DNA of 10,027 bases from CAZCCC01 sp964535715. Lineage in GTDB: Bacteria; Patescibacteriota; Patescibacteriia; Buchananbacterales; UBA6539. Below are positions 1 through 6,615 of this stretch, piece by piece. The position numbers and the translations under genes are program-made. The stretch is taken from positions 1 through 10,027 of the forward strand of contig CAZHUO010000039.1 in assembly GCA_964535715.1 (NCBI GenBank), in the 5' to 3' direction. The notes beneath the pieces are model-generated. The model was not told where the DNA came from. It worked only from the letters and a program-made list of their open reading frames with translations, and made no database searches. Position 1 is the first letter of the stretch, and every line of letters begins with the position of its first letter.

Positions 1-70
1 CTGACACCACAAGAAAAACTACTCCAAAGTGTTACCCTTGACTGTTAACTGTACAATCTTACAAATAATT

Positions 71-76
71 TATAAT
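71..76 (+). promoter_or_regulatory. Possible -10 element for the DUF3467 gene
   Basis: A perfect TATAAT lies 44 bases upstream of the ATG at 121. There is no good -35 at 16-18 bases: the nearest TTGACT (38-43) is 27 bases away. Start of transcription would fall near 83. Only the hexamer supports this, in AT-rich DNA. Confidence 0.3.
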
Positions 77-120
77 CGATAGCTTTTAGCAGTTAGGCTT
101 TTAGCTTATTGGAGAAAAAT

Positions 121-411
121 ATGACAGATCAACAATCTAAACAAAATCAAATTCAAATTAAAGACGGCTTTGCCGGAGCCGAGTATGCCAATGCAATGCA
201 GGTCGGACACAACAAGGAAGAATTTATGATGACCTTTCTTAATATTGTAGGCATAACCGGGCGGACGGTTGGAAAAATTATTACCAGCCCCGGTCATTTT
301 AAGCGGATTATTCGGGCAATGGAAGACAATCTAAAAAAATATGAAACCACTTTTGGCAAAGTCGAAGAGGCCGAAAGTCCAAAAGATGAAATTGGATTTA
401 AGGCAGAATAA
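121..411 (+). CDS. DUF3467 family small protein
   Basis: A soluble protein of 96 residues that I place in the DUF3467 family from YANAMQVGHNKEEF (residues 22-35) and SPGHFKRIIRAMEDNLKKYE (56-75), the two blocks typical of that family. The molecular role of DUF3467 is unknown. There is no signal peptide or membrane segment; the C-terminal third is charged and probably helical. The ATG at 121 is chosen because GGAG (111-114) sits 6 bases upstream, one of only two good Shine-Dalgarno matches in the window. An in-frame TTG at 109 overlaps that GGAG and is unlikely. Length is normal for the family. The gene is followed by an AT-rich palindrome that separates it from dnaJ, so co-transcription is uncertain. 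Confidence 0.85.
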   Translation: MTDQQSKQNQIQIKDGFAGAEYANAMQVGHNKEEFMMTFLNIVGITGRTVGKIITSPGHFKRIIRAMEDNLKKYETTFGKVEEAESPKDEIGFKAE

Positions 412-433
412 TTAAGTGGCAAACACCAAATAT

Positions 434-530
434 CAAATTACAAAAAACAAACAAATCCCAAATTACAAATTCAAAATTCCAAATGGTTGAACTAAAGTAT
501 TTGGAATTTTAGATTTGGGATTTGTAATTT
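434..530. repeat. AT-rich imperfect palindrome between DUF3467 gene and dnaJ
   Basis: The core is a perfect 12-bp stem (473-484 with 499-510) around a 14-base loop. After an uneven internal loop (464-472 against 511-512), a second 11-bp stem joins 453-463 with 513-523. The word CAAATTACAA occurs at 434-443 and 459-468, and 521-530 carries its inverted form, so alternative pairings exist. The right arm ends 9 bases before the dnaJ start codon. It could end transcription of the upstream gene, affect dnaJ expression, or be a member of an intergenic repeat family. Similar AT-rich words (AAATTCAAAGTTCAAAATAA) appear after dnaJ near 1662-1681. The structure is seen directly; its role is inference. 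Confidence 0.7.
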
Positions 531-539
531 ATTCTATCT

Positions 540-1628
540 ATGGCTAAAAACTACTACGATATACTCGGTGTTAGTAAAAATGCTAGCCCTGAGGAAATTA
601 AAAAAGCCTATTACAAGCTTGCTCATCAGCATCATCCTCATAAGGGAGGCGATGAAGCTAAAATGAAAGAGATAAATGAAGCTTATGGCGTTTTAGGTAA
701 GCCGGAAAAAAGAAAACAGTATGACCAATTTGGGTCGACTTTTGATCAATCGGGTTTTTCCGGCGGTTTTAATGATTTTTCACAAGCATTTAGGGGTGCC
801 GGCAAAGCAAGCGGGGCAAATTTTTCATTTGACATGGGTGACCTTGGCGATATTTTTGGTGATTTATTCGGCAGCAGCGGTTTTAGATCATCCAGATCAA
901 AATCAGGGCGCAATTCTCAGGGTTCGGATATTGAGGCCGAGTTAACCATTGATTTTTCCCAAGCGGTTTTTGGTACAGAAAAAGAGATTGTTTTGAATAA
1001 AGATATTATTTGCCAGGAATGCAAAGGCAGCGGTTCGGAAAAAGGCTCTAAGGTTTTAACTTGTTCAGCTTGCGGCGGTACTGGCCAAGTGGTAAGAAAT
1101 ATCGGCTTTGGCATCGGTTTTCCCAGTGTTTGCCAGGAATGCAATGGCACCGGACAAAAAATTGAAAAAGAATGCAGAAATTGTCGTGGACAGGGGAGAG
1201 TAAAAAGCTCGGAAAATATTAATGTTAAAATACCTGCCGGAATTGACAATGGTCAGACGATCAGACTTGCCCAAAAAGGCCAAGCGGGTAAAAAGGGTGG
1301 AGAGCCCGGCGATCTTTATTTAAGAATTAAAGTTTTGCCGGACCTGCGATTTAGGCGTGATGGTTTTGATATAAAAATTAAAAAAGAAATTAGCTTTACT
1401 CAGGCGGCTTTAGGTGATAAAATTGAAATCGAAACTCTTGAAGGAAATGTTATGCTTAAAATACCCGAAGGGACTCAAAGCGGCAAAGTGTTTCGGCTTA
1501 GGGGTAGCGGCATACCTCATCTGCAAAGCCGTGGCCGGGGAGACCAGCTGGTGGAAATAATTGTAAAAACCCCTACCGGTTTGAATAGAAAACAAAAAGA
1601 GTTGTTAAGAGAATTAGGTGATAATTAA
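540..1628 (+). CDS. dnaJ: Type I DnaJ (Hsp40) co-chaperone with HPH in place of HPD
   Basis: DnaJ delivers unfolded proteins to DnaK and stimulates its ATPase in the cytoplasm. All type I parts are present in 362 residues: J domain (about 3-66), Gly/Phe-rich linker (about 64-125) with the usual DIFGDLFG, zinc-binding domain with four CxxCxGxG motifs (Cys 158/161, 175/178, 198/201, 212/215), and C-terminal substrate and dimerisation domains from about 128 to the end. The oddity is residue 34: the J-domain signature HPD reads HPH (32-34; codon CAT at 639-641, where Asp needs GAT). That Asp is needed by known DnaJ proteins to activate DnaK. The rest of the gene shows no decay. The start is set by the standard opening MAKNYYDILGV. 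There is no Shine-Dalgarno sequence, and no dnaK or grpE lies in the window. Confidence 0.96.
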   Translation: MAKNYYDILGVSKNASPEEIKKAYYKLAHQHHPHKGGDEAKMKEINEAYGVLGKPEKRKQYDQFGSTFDQSGFSGGFNDFSQAFRGAGKASGANFSFDMGDLGDIFGDLFGSSGFRSSRSKSGRNSQGSDIEAELTIDFSQAVFGTEKEIVLNKDIICQECKGSGSEKGSKVLTCSACGGTGQVVRNIGFGIGFPSVCQECNGTGQKIEKECRNCRGQGRVKSSENINVKIPAGIDNGQTIRLAQKGQAGKKGGEPGDLYLRIKVLPDLRFRRDGFDIKIKKEISFTQAALGDKIEIETLEGNVMLKIPEGTQSGKVFRLRGSGIPHLQSRGRGDQLVEIIVKTPTGLNRKQKELLRELGDN

Positions 1629-1733
1629 TAAATACTTAATTCTAATATCTTAATCCTAAATAAATTCAAAGTTCAAAATAACAAATTTTAAAGATTATAA
1701 AGTAAAAAATTGATTGAGATGGTAATAAAACAT

Positions 1734-1805
1734 GGCCCGTTCGTCTAGTGGCTAGGACGCATGGTTCTCATCCATGTAACAGGAGTTCGATTCTCCTACG
1801 GGCTA
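1734..1805 (+). tRNA. tRNA-Glu (anticodon CTC)
   Basis: A full cloverleaf folds by hand. The acceptor stem GGCCCGT (1734-1740) pairs with ACGGGCT (1798-1804), with G-T as first pair. The D arm begins GTCTAGTGGCTAGGAC, as in bacterial tRNA-Glu. The anticodon stem CATGG/CCATG encloses TTCTCAT, giving anticodon CTC. The T arm is AGGAG-TTCGATT-CTCCT. Discriminator A is at 1805. CCA is not encoded, so it must be added after transcription. It decodes GAG; a TTC-anticodon tRNA-Glu should exist elsewhere. No clear promoter or terminator is visible. Confidence 0.96.
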
Positions 1806-1888
1806 AATTGCCAAATTATTAGTGCTACGTTTTGATTAGTATCGGTAGGCATCAGGCACTTATTTCAGTAATTCACGTTCTGCGCCAC

Positions 1889-1894
1889 TATAAT
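1889..1894 (+). promoter_or_regulatory. Possible -10 element for the interrupted lipoprotein gene
   Basis: A perfect TATAAT stands 45 bases before the ATG at 1940, placing a transcript start near 1901. No convincing -35 or extended -10 TG accompanies it. The remainder of 1806-1939 holds no reading frame or RNA that I can support. Confidence 0.3.
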
Positions 1895-1939
1895 TAATAT
1901 AAAAAGCGCACATGCCTATGGTAAGGTTAGTATAAAAAA

Positions 1940-2527
1940 ATGAAAAGAAAAATATTTTTATTTATTCTGTTAAGCTCGTTAGTTTTGACCGGCTGCGTCA
2001 ATGATTCTTTAAATAATCAAATATTAAAAAACCCCAAATCTACGGATAGTACAAATAGTCAAACAGCTAGCGACTGGGTGGACTACATTGATATTGAAAA
2101 TGGTTTTTCAGTTAAATATCCTGCCGGCTGGGTAATTAAACCTAAAGATGAAAGATTGTATCCGCCTGAAAAACCGGTATATATCGGCTTTTATCCAAAG
2201 GGATATAATTAAGATACTTCCACTGTTTTAAATATAGAAGTTTATGATGCCGACTATTATACGGTTGATTCATTAATAAGCGATATTCAAAAAGATGCAA
2301 TTGAAAGGAAACAAAATATTGAAAAAATTAGAATTGGTGATATTGATGCATTTAAAGTAAAAATTTCCTTCACAGTTAAATTAGTTGACGCAAATGACTC
2401 AAGGCATGTGATTAAAGAAATTTTTGTGCAAGGAAATCAAAGAATATATAGAATACTTTATCCTACTTACGAGACATACAAAAAAGAGCATGAAATTTTT
2501 TATAATAGCTTTAAACTTTTAAAGTAA
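1940..2527 (+). pseudogene. PsbP-like lipoprotein gene interrupted by one in-frame TAA
   Basis: The first 90 codons give a lipoprotein signal: basic MKRK, hydrophobic core, lipobox LTGC with Cys19 as lipidation site. A low-complexity linker rich in Ser, Asn and Thr follows, then ENGFSVKYPAGW (53-64), the opening of PsbP-like/DUF1795-type domains. TAA at 2210-2212 then stops translation. The same frame continues without shift for 104 codons to TAA at 2525-2527. It reads as the missing domain half: VLNIEVYDADYYTVDSLISD, IGDIDAFKVKISF, and an ending IYRILYP...FYNSFKLLK typical of such proteins. One base change (for example AAA, GAA or CAA to TAA) explains this. It may be a true nonsense mutation, a sequencing error or, less likely, readthrough. 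If only 1940-2212 is made, it is a lipid-anchored stub. The ATG has no close Shine-Dalgarno; AAGG at 1923-1926 is 13 bases away. Confidence 0.82.
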
Positions 2528-2630
2528 ATTTCCAACTAATCATTTTCTAAGCTTTGTGGAAGCTAAAATAGCTATTCCTCGTGAAGCTAAATAAAAAAAT
2601 ACAAAAGGCTCTAATATTAGATTGTGCGAT

Positions 2631-2649
2631 AAGTTTACTAAATAAACTT
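2631..2649 (+). repeat. Small hairpin directly before the membrane-protein start
   Basis: AAGTTTA (2631-2637) and TAAACTT (2643-2649) form a perfect 7-bp stem with a 5-base loop, ending 4 bases before the ATG at 2654. No Shine-Dalgarno is present. It could affect initiation, but a 7-bp AT stem may occur by chance here. Confidence 0.45.
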
Positions 2650-2653
2650 GTTT

Positions 2654-4165
2654 ATGGATACGAAAAACTTACACTCCAACACTTTAATCAAAGCAAGTCT
2701 TATAGCCGGAGTATCCTTATTTTTAGGTTTTCTTTTTGATTACTTTTTCTACGGCAAATTTCCCGGTATTTCTTTTCCATTATATGTTATTTTGGTTTTA
2801 GCGGGGTTTTTTGTTGTCGCAAATCGTTTTAATAAGCAAATAAGCATGGGAGTTTTTTGGCTTTTTATACCGCTCATATTTTTCAGCATAATGGTTTTTG
2901 TACGCTCCAGCTACTTGCTTACGCTTCTTAATGTTTTTGCTTCTTTATTGTTATTGCTTATAATAGCCGAGGTGACTTTAGGTAGAAAGGTAAAAAACTT
3001 TTTGGTCGGAGATTACATAAAAATTTTTTTTCTTCCGCTTAAGTTTATCGGGCCATTGTTTCAGACACTATCCAATTTATTTCCGCTAAGAAGTATAAAT
3101 AAAGACCAAAGAGTTATATCGCAGGTTTTGAAAGGTATCCTAATTTCAATCCCTGTATTGTTTGTCTTTCTGCTTCTTTTTTCATCGGCAGATTTGATTT
3201 TCCAAAAATATATTTCTAGTTTAATCAGTATTGATATAAAACCGGAAACAATTTTTAGGTTAGTTCTTATTTTAATAGCCACTCTTGTTTATATTGGCGC
3301 ATATTCTTATTCATTTAGAGACAAAGAAAAGCTGTTTTCCGTTCAAAAAAATGGTAAAAATTATATTATCGGACAAATAGAAAGCGCTATTTTACTTGGC
3401 TCAGTTAATGTTTTGTTTTTCATTTTTATGCTTGTTCAATTGGCTTATCTTTTTGGAGGAGCAAGCAATATTTCCTCTCAGGGCTTTACCTATGCCGAAT
3501 ATGCGCGGCGGGGATTTTTTGAGTTGATAGCTGTGGCCATTATTTCTTTTCTGCTGCTTCTAATAACAGAAAGATACATTGTCAAAAAAGAAACTAACCA
3601 TGCAATTGGATTTAAAGTGTTAAGCGCCGCTTGTGTTGTTCAAGTAATTTTAATTATGGCATCGGCCTTTACGCGTTTGTTGCTTTACGAAGAGGCTTAT
3701 GGATTTACAACGCTGAGATTGTATAGCCATGTATTTATCATTTTTTTAGCAGTCGTTTTTTGCTTGTTGTTTTACAAAATCTACAGGGACAAAAGAGAAA
3801 ATGCTTTTGCTTTTCAAGTTTTTATTTCGGTTGCAATATTTTTGGCTGCTATGAATTTTCTTAATCCCGATGCATTTATCGCTCGCCGTAATATCGAACG
3901 ATTTTTTACCGTCGGAAAACTCGATATTTACTATTTGAGCCGCTTGTCAGATGATGCCATCCCTGATATTATTAAAGTATTAAACATATCAAATGATGAT
4001 TTAAAAAATAGCTTCGCTCGGGAATTATATATGCGCACTCAAAATAGTGATTCTCCTTATGCTAAAGACATGAAGCAATATTTTTCGAAATGGCAATCGT
4101 TAAATATATCACGCATAAGAGCTGAAAATATTCTTAATTCAAAAATTAGCGAGATTGAACCATAA
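2654..4165 (+). CDS. Polytopic membrane protein, DUF4153/DUF4173 type
   Basis: A 503-residue inner-membrane protein with about 11-12 hydrophobic segments, near residues 12-33, 41-57, 64-83, 87-107, 121-138, 161-182, 200-218, 246-268, 289-306, 320-339, 356-374 and 387-402. A soluble C-terminal tail of about 100 residues follows. Conserved blocks that point to DUF4173 are QGFTYAEYARRGFFELI (276-292), AYGFTTLRLYSHVF (348-361), and after the last helix NPDAFIARRNIERF (404-417) with YYLSRLSDDAIPDI (426-439). The function of the family is unknown and I see no catalytic motif. ATG 2654 is preferred to an in-frame TTG at 2648; neither has a Shine-Dalgarno. The frame stays open for 18 protein-like codons beyond the stop (4166-4219), so the gene may once have been slightly longer. 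Confidence 0.85.
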   Translation: MDTKNLHSNTLIKASLIAGVSLFLGFLFDYFFYGKFPGISFPLYVILVLAGFFVVANRFNKQISMGVFWLFIPLIFFSIMVFVRSSYLLTLLNVFASLLLLLIIAEVTLGRKVKNFLVGDYIKIFFLPLKFIGPLFQTLSNLFPLRSINKDQRVISQVLKGILISIPVLFVFLLLFSSADLIFQKYISSLISIDIKPETIFRLVLILIATLVYIGAYSYSFRDKEKLFSVQKNGKNYIIGQIESAILLGSVNVLFFIFMLVQLAYLFGGASNISSQGFTYAEYARRGFFELIAVAIISFLLLLITERYIVKKETNHAIGFKVLSAACVVQVILIMASAFTRLLLYEEAYGFTTLRLYSHVFIIFLAVVFCLLFYKIYRDKRENAFAFQVFISVAIFLAAMNFLNPDAFIARRNIERFFTVGKLDIYYLSRLSDDAIPDIIKVLNISNDDLKNSFARELYMRTQNSDSPYAKDMKQYFSKWQSLNISRIRAENILNSKISEIEP

Positions 4166-4319
4166 AAGGATTATCAGCAGCAGAATTTTGATTCTATTGA
4201 ATACTACGAGAAAGATATATAAACGAGCGTAAAATATGTTGTTTACTACAAGTTTTCTGGCCTTATGTTTCAAAAATGTACTCTCAATAGTAATAATCTA
4301 AATATTAAATATAAATACT

Positions 4320-5075
4320 ATGTCATTAGAAAATAAAGTAGCTATTGTTACCGGTGCCGGAAGGGGAATAGGGCAGGGCATCGCTTTGGCATTGGCTGAA
4401 GAAAAATGCAATGTTGTGGTTTCGGATATTAATCAAACAGACTGCGAAAAAGTCGCTTTAGAATTGAAAAAATTCGGCATTAAGATTTTAGCGGTCAAAT
4501 GCGACGTTTCAAATAAATCAGAAGTTGAAAATTTATTTAAAAAAACAATGGAAGAATTCGGTGAACTTGATATTTTGGTCAATAATGCCGGCATCTTTCC
4601 ATTTATCCCTTTTGTCCAAATGCAAGAATCAGATTGGGATAAAGTGATTAATATAAATTTGAAAAGTGTTTTTTTATGTTGTCAGCAAGCGGCAAAGATA
4701 ATGTTTGATGGCGGACGAATAATAAATACTTCTTCAATTGCATCAGTTGTTGGTTTTGAAGGATTAGTTCATTATTGTGCTTCCAAGGGTGGAATAAATA
4801 GTATGATTAGAGCTTTAGCTTTAGAATTAGCACCAAGAAAAATTACGGTTAATGCTGTTGCACCAGGTGCAATCGACACTCCCGGAGCCAGTCAGCCTGA
4901 TCAGCCAAGAACTGCTGCTGAAGAAACAAGAAAGCAAACTGTTGCCATGATTCCTTTGGCTCGAATGGGTCTGCCAAAAGATATTGCCAATGCCGTTTTG
5001 TTTTTAGCTTCTGAAAAATCCAGCTATATAACCGGCCAGACAATTATTGTTGATGGCGGCTGGACGTTAAGGTAA
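4320..5075 (+). CDS. Classical short-chain dehydrogenase/reductase (SDR)
   Basis: NAD(P)-dependent oxidoreductase of 251 residues, the usual classical SDR length. Visible motifs are the Rossmann TGAGRGIG (11-18), Asp36 at the end of the second strand (favours NAD over NADP), CDV (61-63) contacting the adenine, NNAG (88-91), catalytic Asn113, Ser139, Tyr152 and Lys156 in the YxxxK arrangement, PG (172-173) after strand six, and the C-terminal ITGQTIIVDGGW. It resembles FabG and other 3-oxoacyl/alcohol dehydrogenases, but its substrate cannot be assigned: classical SDR motifs do not separate these. No fatty-acid synthesis genes lie nearby. There is no Shine-Dalgarno; TATAAA at 4310-4315 is very close to the ATG. 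Its last 21 bases recur at 5702-5722. Confidence 0.93.
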   Translation: MSLENKVAIVTGAGRGIGQGIALALAEEKCNVVVSDINQTDCEKVALELKKFGIKILAVKCDVSNKSEVENLFKKTMEEFGELDILVNNAGIFPFIPFVQMQESDWDKVININLKSVFLCCQQAAKIMFDGGRIINTSSIASVVGFEGLVHYCASKGGINSMIRALALELAPRKITVNAVAPGAIDTPGASQPDQPRTAAEETRKQTVAMIPLARMGLPKDIANAVLFLASEKSSYITGQTIIVDGGWTLR

Positions 5076-5078
5076 TTT
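5058..5078 (+). repeat. Direct repeat copy 1: 3' end of the SDR gene
   Basis: These 21 bases encode the last five SDR residues (GWTLR), the stop codon and three bases beyond it. They recur at 5702-5722 with a single difference (G at 5071, A at 5715). The pair encloses the terminator and the unrecognised minus-strand ORF. Confidence 0.8.
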
Positions 5079-5120
5079 TACGTAAATATTCAGTAATTAA
5101 AATACAAAAAAATCAAAATG

Positions 5121-5146
5121 AAAAACCCGCTAAATGCGAGTTTTTT
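5121..5146. terminator. Bidirectional terminator between SDR gene and convergent ORF
   Basis: AAAAACCCGC (5121-5130) pairs with GCGAGTTTTT (5136-5145) around TAAAT, with one C/A mismatch. A T run follows on the plus strand, and the A run gives the same on the minus strand. It lies 45 bases after the SDR stop and 15 bases past the stop of the minus-strand ORF, so it can serve both. Confidence 0.8.
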
Positions 5147-5161
5147 AATTGAAAATATAAA

Positions 5162-5593
5162 TTAAGCAGCCTTTACGCCTCTGTCAGATATAATTATATC
5201 CTCAAGGCCTTTACTTGGGTACTCATCTTCAAGTTCTGGTGTCTCCTGTATAACTTGTTTGGCAAAAATAAATATTGGTTTCACGTTATCCTTGTCGTTA
5301 AATCCGCTAAAAAAAGGTGTTTTTGTGAATTCTGTTAGAAAAATTATTGCCTCCTGACGGCATTTTTTCCTCCCTGATTCATTTAGGGAATTAATATTAC
5401 CAAGTGATAATTTTCTCAAATCATCCAGTCTTCTGGCTGATGTCTCTATATCACCAATTATTCTTTGTTCGGCAAGTTCAAAAGCATCATTAGGTTTTTC
5501 TTGTTTTACCGTATTATTTTTAAACCAAACTTCAATATCGTCAGGCAATTCTTTTTTTAAGTTGTCTGTCGAAAAATTATTTTCTTTTACCAT
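5162..5593 (-). CDS. Hypothetical protein, unrecognised, 143 residues
   Basis: I do not recognise this protein. It is hydrophilic and charged (rich in Lys, Glu, Asp), mostly helix-like, with no signal peptide, membrane segment, cysteine motif or repeat. The one Cys lies in GRKKCRQEAIIFLTEF near the middle. Hydrophobic spacing in the second half (FFSGF, PIFIFAKQVIQ) suggests a folded domain rather than a random frame. Support for its being real: 144 uninterrupted codons in AT-rich DNA, no overlapping gene on the other strand, and a shared terminator just past the stop. Against: no Shine-Dalgarno and no clear promoter upstream of the ATG (5591-5593). It sits between two copies of the SDR 3' end, which suggests insertion at that site. 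Confidence 0.65.
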   Translation of the reverse strand: MVKENNFSTDNLKKELPDDIEVWFKNNTVKQEKPNDAFELAEQRIIGDIETSARRLDDLRKLSLGNINSLNESGRKKCRQEAIIFLTEFTKTPFFSGFNDKDNVKPIFIFAKQVIQETPELEDEYPSKGLEDIIISDRGVKAA

Positions 5594-5701
5594 TTGAATG
5601 ACTTATTTTATTAATTATTAAAATCACTATTTTGCTTTCAATTCTTATTTTAACGCAATATTGAATATCTGTCCATAATTAATTATTAATTGATAATATC
5701 A

Positions 5702-5722
5702 GGCTGGACGTTAAAGTAATTT
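5702..5722 (+). repeat. Direct repeat copy 2: remnant of an SDR gene 3' end
   Basis: Twenty of 21 bases match 5058-5078. Read in the same phase this copy gives GWTLK and a stop, against GWTLR and a stop in the intact gene, so the one difference is conservative. No longer SDR frame remains upstream: a stop lies at 5687-5689 in that phase. Upstream bases show only faint likeness. It looks like a leftover of a second SDR copy or of a duplicated integration site. Confidence 0.7.
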
Positions 5723-5771
5723 GATTTTAAAATATGACCTTCTTTAAAATATCGCTTTAAAAGGGATATTT

Positions 5772-5780
5772 TGTTATAAT
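5772..5780 (+). promoter_or_regulatory. Extended -10 promoter of the methyltransferase operon
   Basis: TG-T-TATAAT is a perfect extended -10, with TATAAT at 5775-5780. It needs no -35, and none is clear. Start of transcription is expected around 5787-5788, at or just before the ATG at 5789, so the mRNA would be leaderless or nearly so. This also excludes the in-frame GTG at 5783 as start. Confidence 0.7.
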
Positions 5781-5788
5781 AGGTGCAT

Positions 5789-6607
5789 ATGAAATTACAA
5801 AAATCAAAAAGTATAAATGAAATTGAAAGCCTTAAGCAAAGTGTTATTAATGAATTCAGTTCAGATATTACACAAGAAAAATATCTAAAAATTGGTGAAA
5901 AAGGCTTATGGCAATCTGAAGAAACTTTTATCGACAAGTATTTTGCAAAAAATTCTAGGATTTTGGATATTGGCTGCGGCACGGGTCGAACTACAATACC
6001 TTTATATTTGAAAGGCTATAAAGTAGTTGGTGTTGATATTACGCCAAAAATGATCGAATCGGCTAAAAAGATTGCTTTGAAAAAAAAATTAAATATTGAT
6101 TATCAAATAGGGGACGCCACAGATTTAAAATTTGAAGCTAATTTTTTTGATAATGCAATTTTTTCAAATAACGGCTGGACGCAAATTCCCGGGAAAGTAA
6201 ATTGGCAAAAAGCTTTGAATGAATTGTATCGGGTTTTAAAGCCAGGCGGCTATTTTATTTTTACTTCTCACAAAAAATGTTATTCTCCGTATTACTTATT
6301 TTTTTGGATTAAACAATGGTTAAAGATTTATTTGCTTAAGCCCTTAGGGTTTAACATTAAAGAAATTGAATTTGGTGATCGCTTTTTTTCCAGGGAATCA
6401 GGGGGAACAAAGTTTAAGGAAAAGCAATACATTCATATTCCAAACATAAATGAAGTAAAAAAACAAATTCAAAATTCCGGTTTTAAGATGGTTGAATCTC
6501 TTACGATGGGAGACATTTCAAAAACTGATGCATCAGAAAGAAGAAGTACGCTGACAAAAAAGGATAATGCCGCCAAATCGCCGGTTTTTTATATTTGTAG
6601 TAAATAA
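5789..6607 (+). CDS. Class I SAM-dependent methyltransferase
   Basis: A 272-residue cytoplasmic methyltransferase of the Methyltransf_11/25 kind. Motif I is ILDIGCGTG (58-66), which holds S-adenosylmethionine. Acidic Asp83 at the end of strand two (VVGVD) binds the ribose; GDATDL (108-113) contacts the adenine; strand five and the turn after it are RVLKPGGYFIFTSH (138-151). The C-terminal part, with an aromatic KKCYSPYYLFFWIKQWLKIYL stretch, should carry the substrate site or touch the membrane surface, but gives no substrate. The N-terminal 50 residues are a helical cap. First gene of a compact plus-strand cluster: the next start is 8 bases after its stop. ATG 5789 fits the promoter; no Shine-Dalgarno. 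Confidence 0.9.
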   Translation: MKLQKSKSINEIESLKQSVINEFSSDITQEKYLKIGEKGLWQSEETFIDKYFAKNSRILDIGCGTGRTTIPLYLKGYKVVGVDITPKMIESAKKIALKKKLNIDYQIGDATDLKFEANFFDNAIFSNNGWTQIPGKVNWQKALNELYRVLKPGGYFIFTSHKKCYSPYYLFFWIKQWLKIYLLKPLGFNIKEIEFGDRFFSRESGGTKFKEKQYIHIPNINEVKKQIQNSGFKMVESLTMGDISKTDASERRSTLTKKDNAAKSPVFYICSK

Positions 6608-6615
6608 AAATTCAT

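Noticed and set aside
1..48. Possible 3' end of an upstream plus-strand gene (LTPQEKLLQSVTLDC, stop at 46-48)
   Set aside because: Only 15 codons are visible with no recognisable motif, so it cannot be told from a chance frame.
109..120. TTG at 109 as start of the DUF3467 protein
   Set aside because: It overlaps the GGAG that fits the ATG at 121, and would add only four residues.
917..1249. Minus-strand ORF of 110 codons
   Set aside because: It lies wholly inside dnaJ, whose zinc-finger and C-terminal domains explain the sequence.
1723..1728. TAATAA as -10 of the tRNA gene
   Set aside because: It would start transcription on the mature tRNA 5' end and has no -35; too weak to list.
1940..4222. 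Reassignment of TAA to an amino acid to explain both in-frame TAA codons
   Set aside because: The dnaJ, SDR, methyltransferase, GIY-YIG and bipA genes all end at TAA exactly where their families end.
5686..5982. Minus-strand ORF of 98 codons
   Set aside because: It overlaps the promoter and first 190 bases of the methyltransferase gene, and its translation resembles no protein.
6174..6182. Third copy of GGCTGGACG, as in the SDR-end repeats
   Set aside because: It falls in the methyltransferase coding sequence (NGWTQ), with no match beyond nine bases; probably chance.
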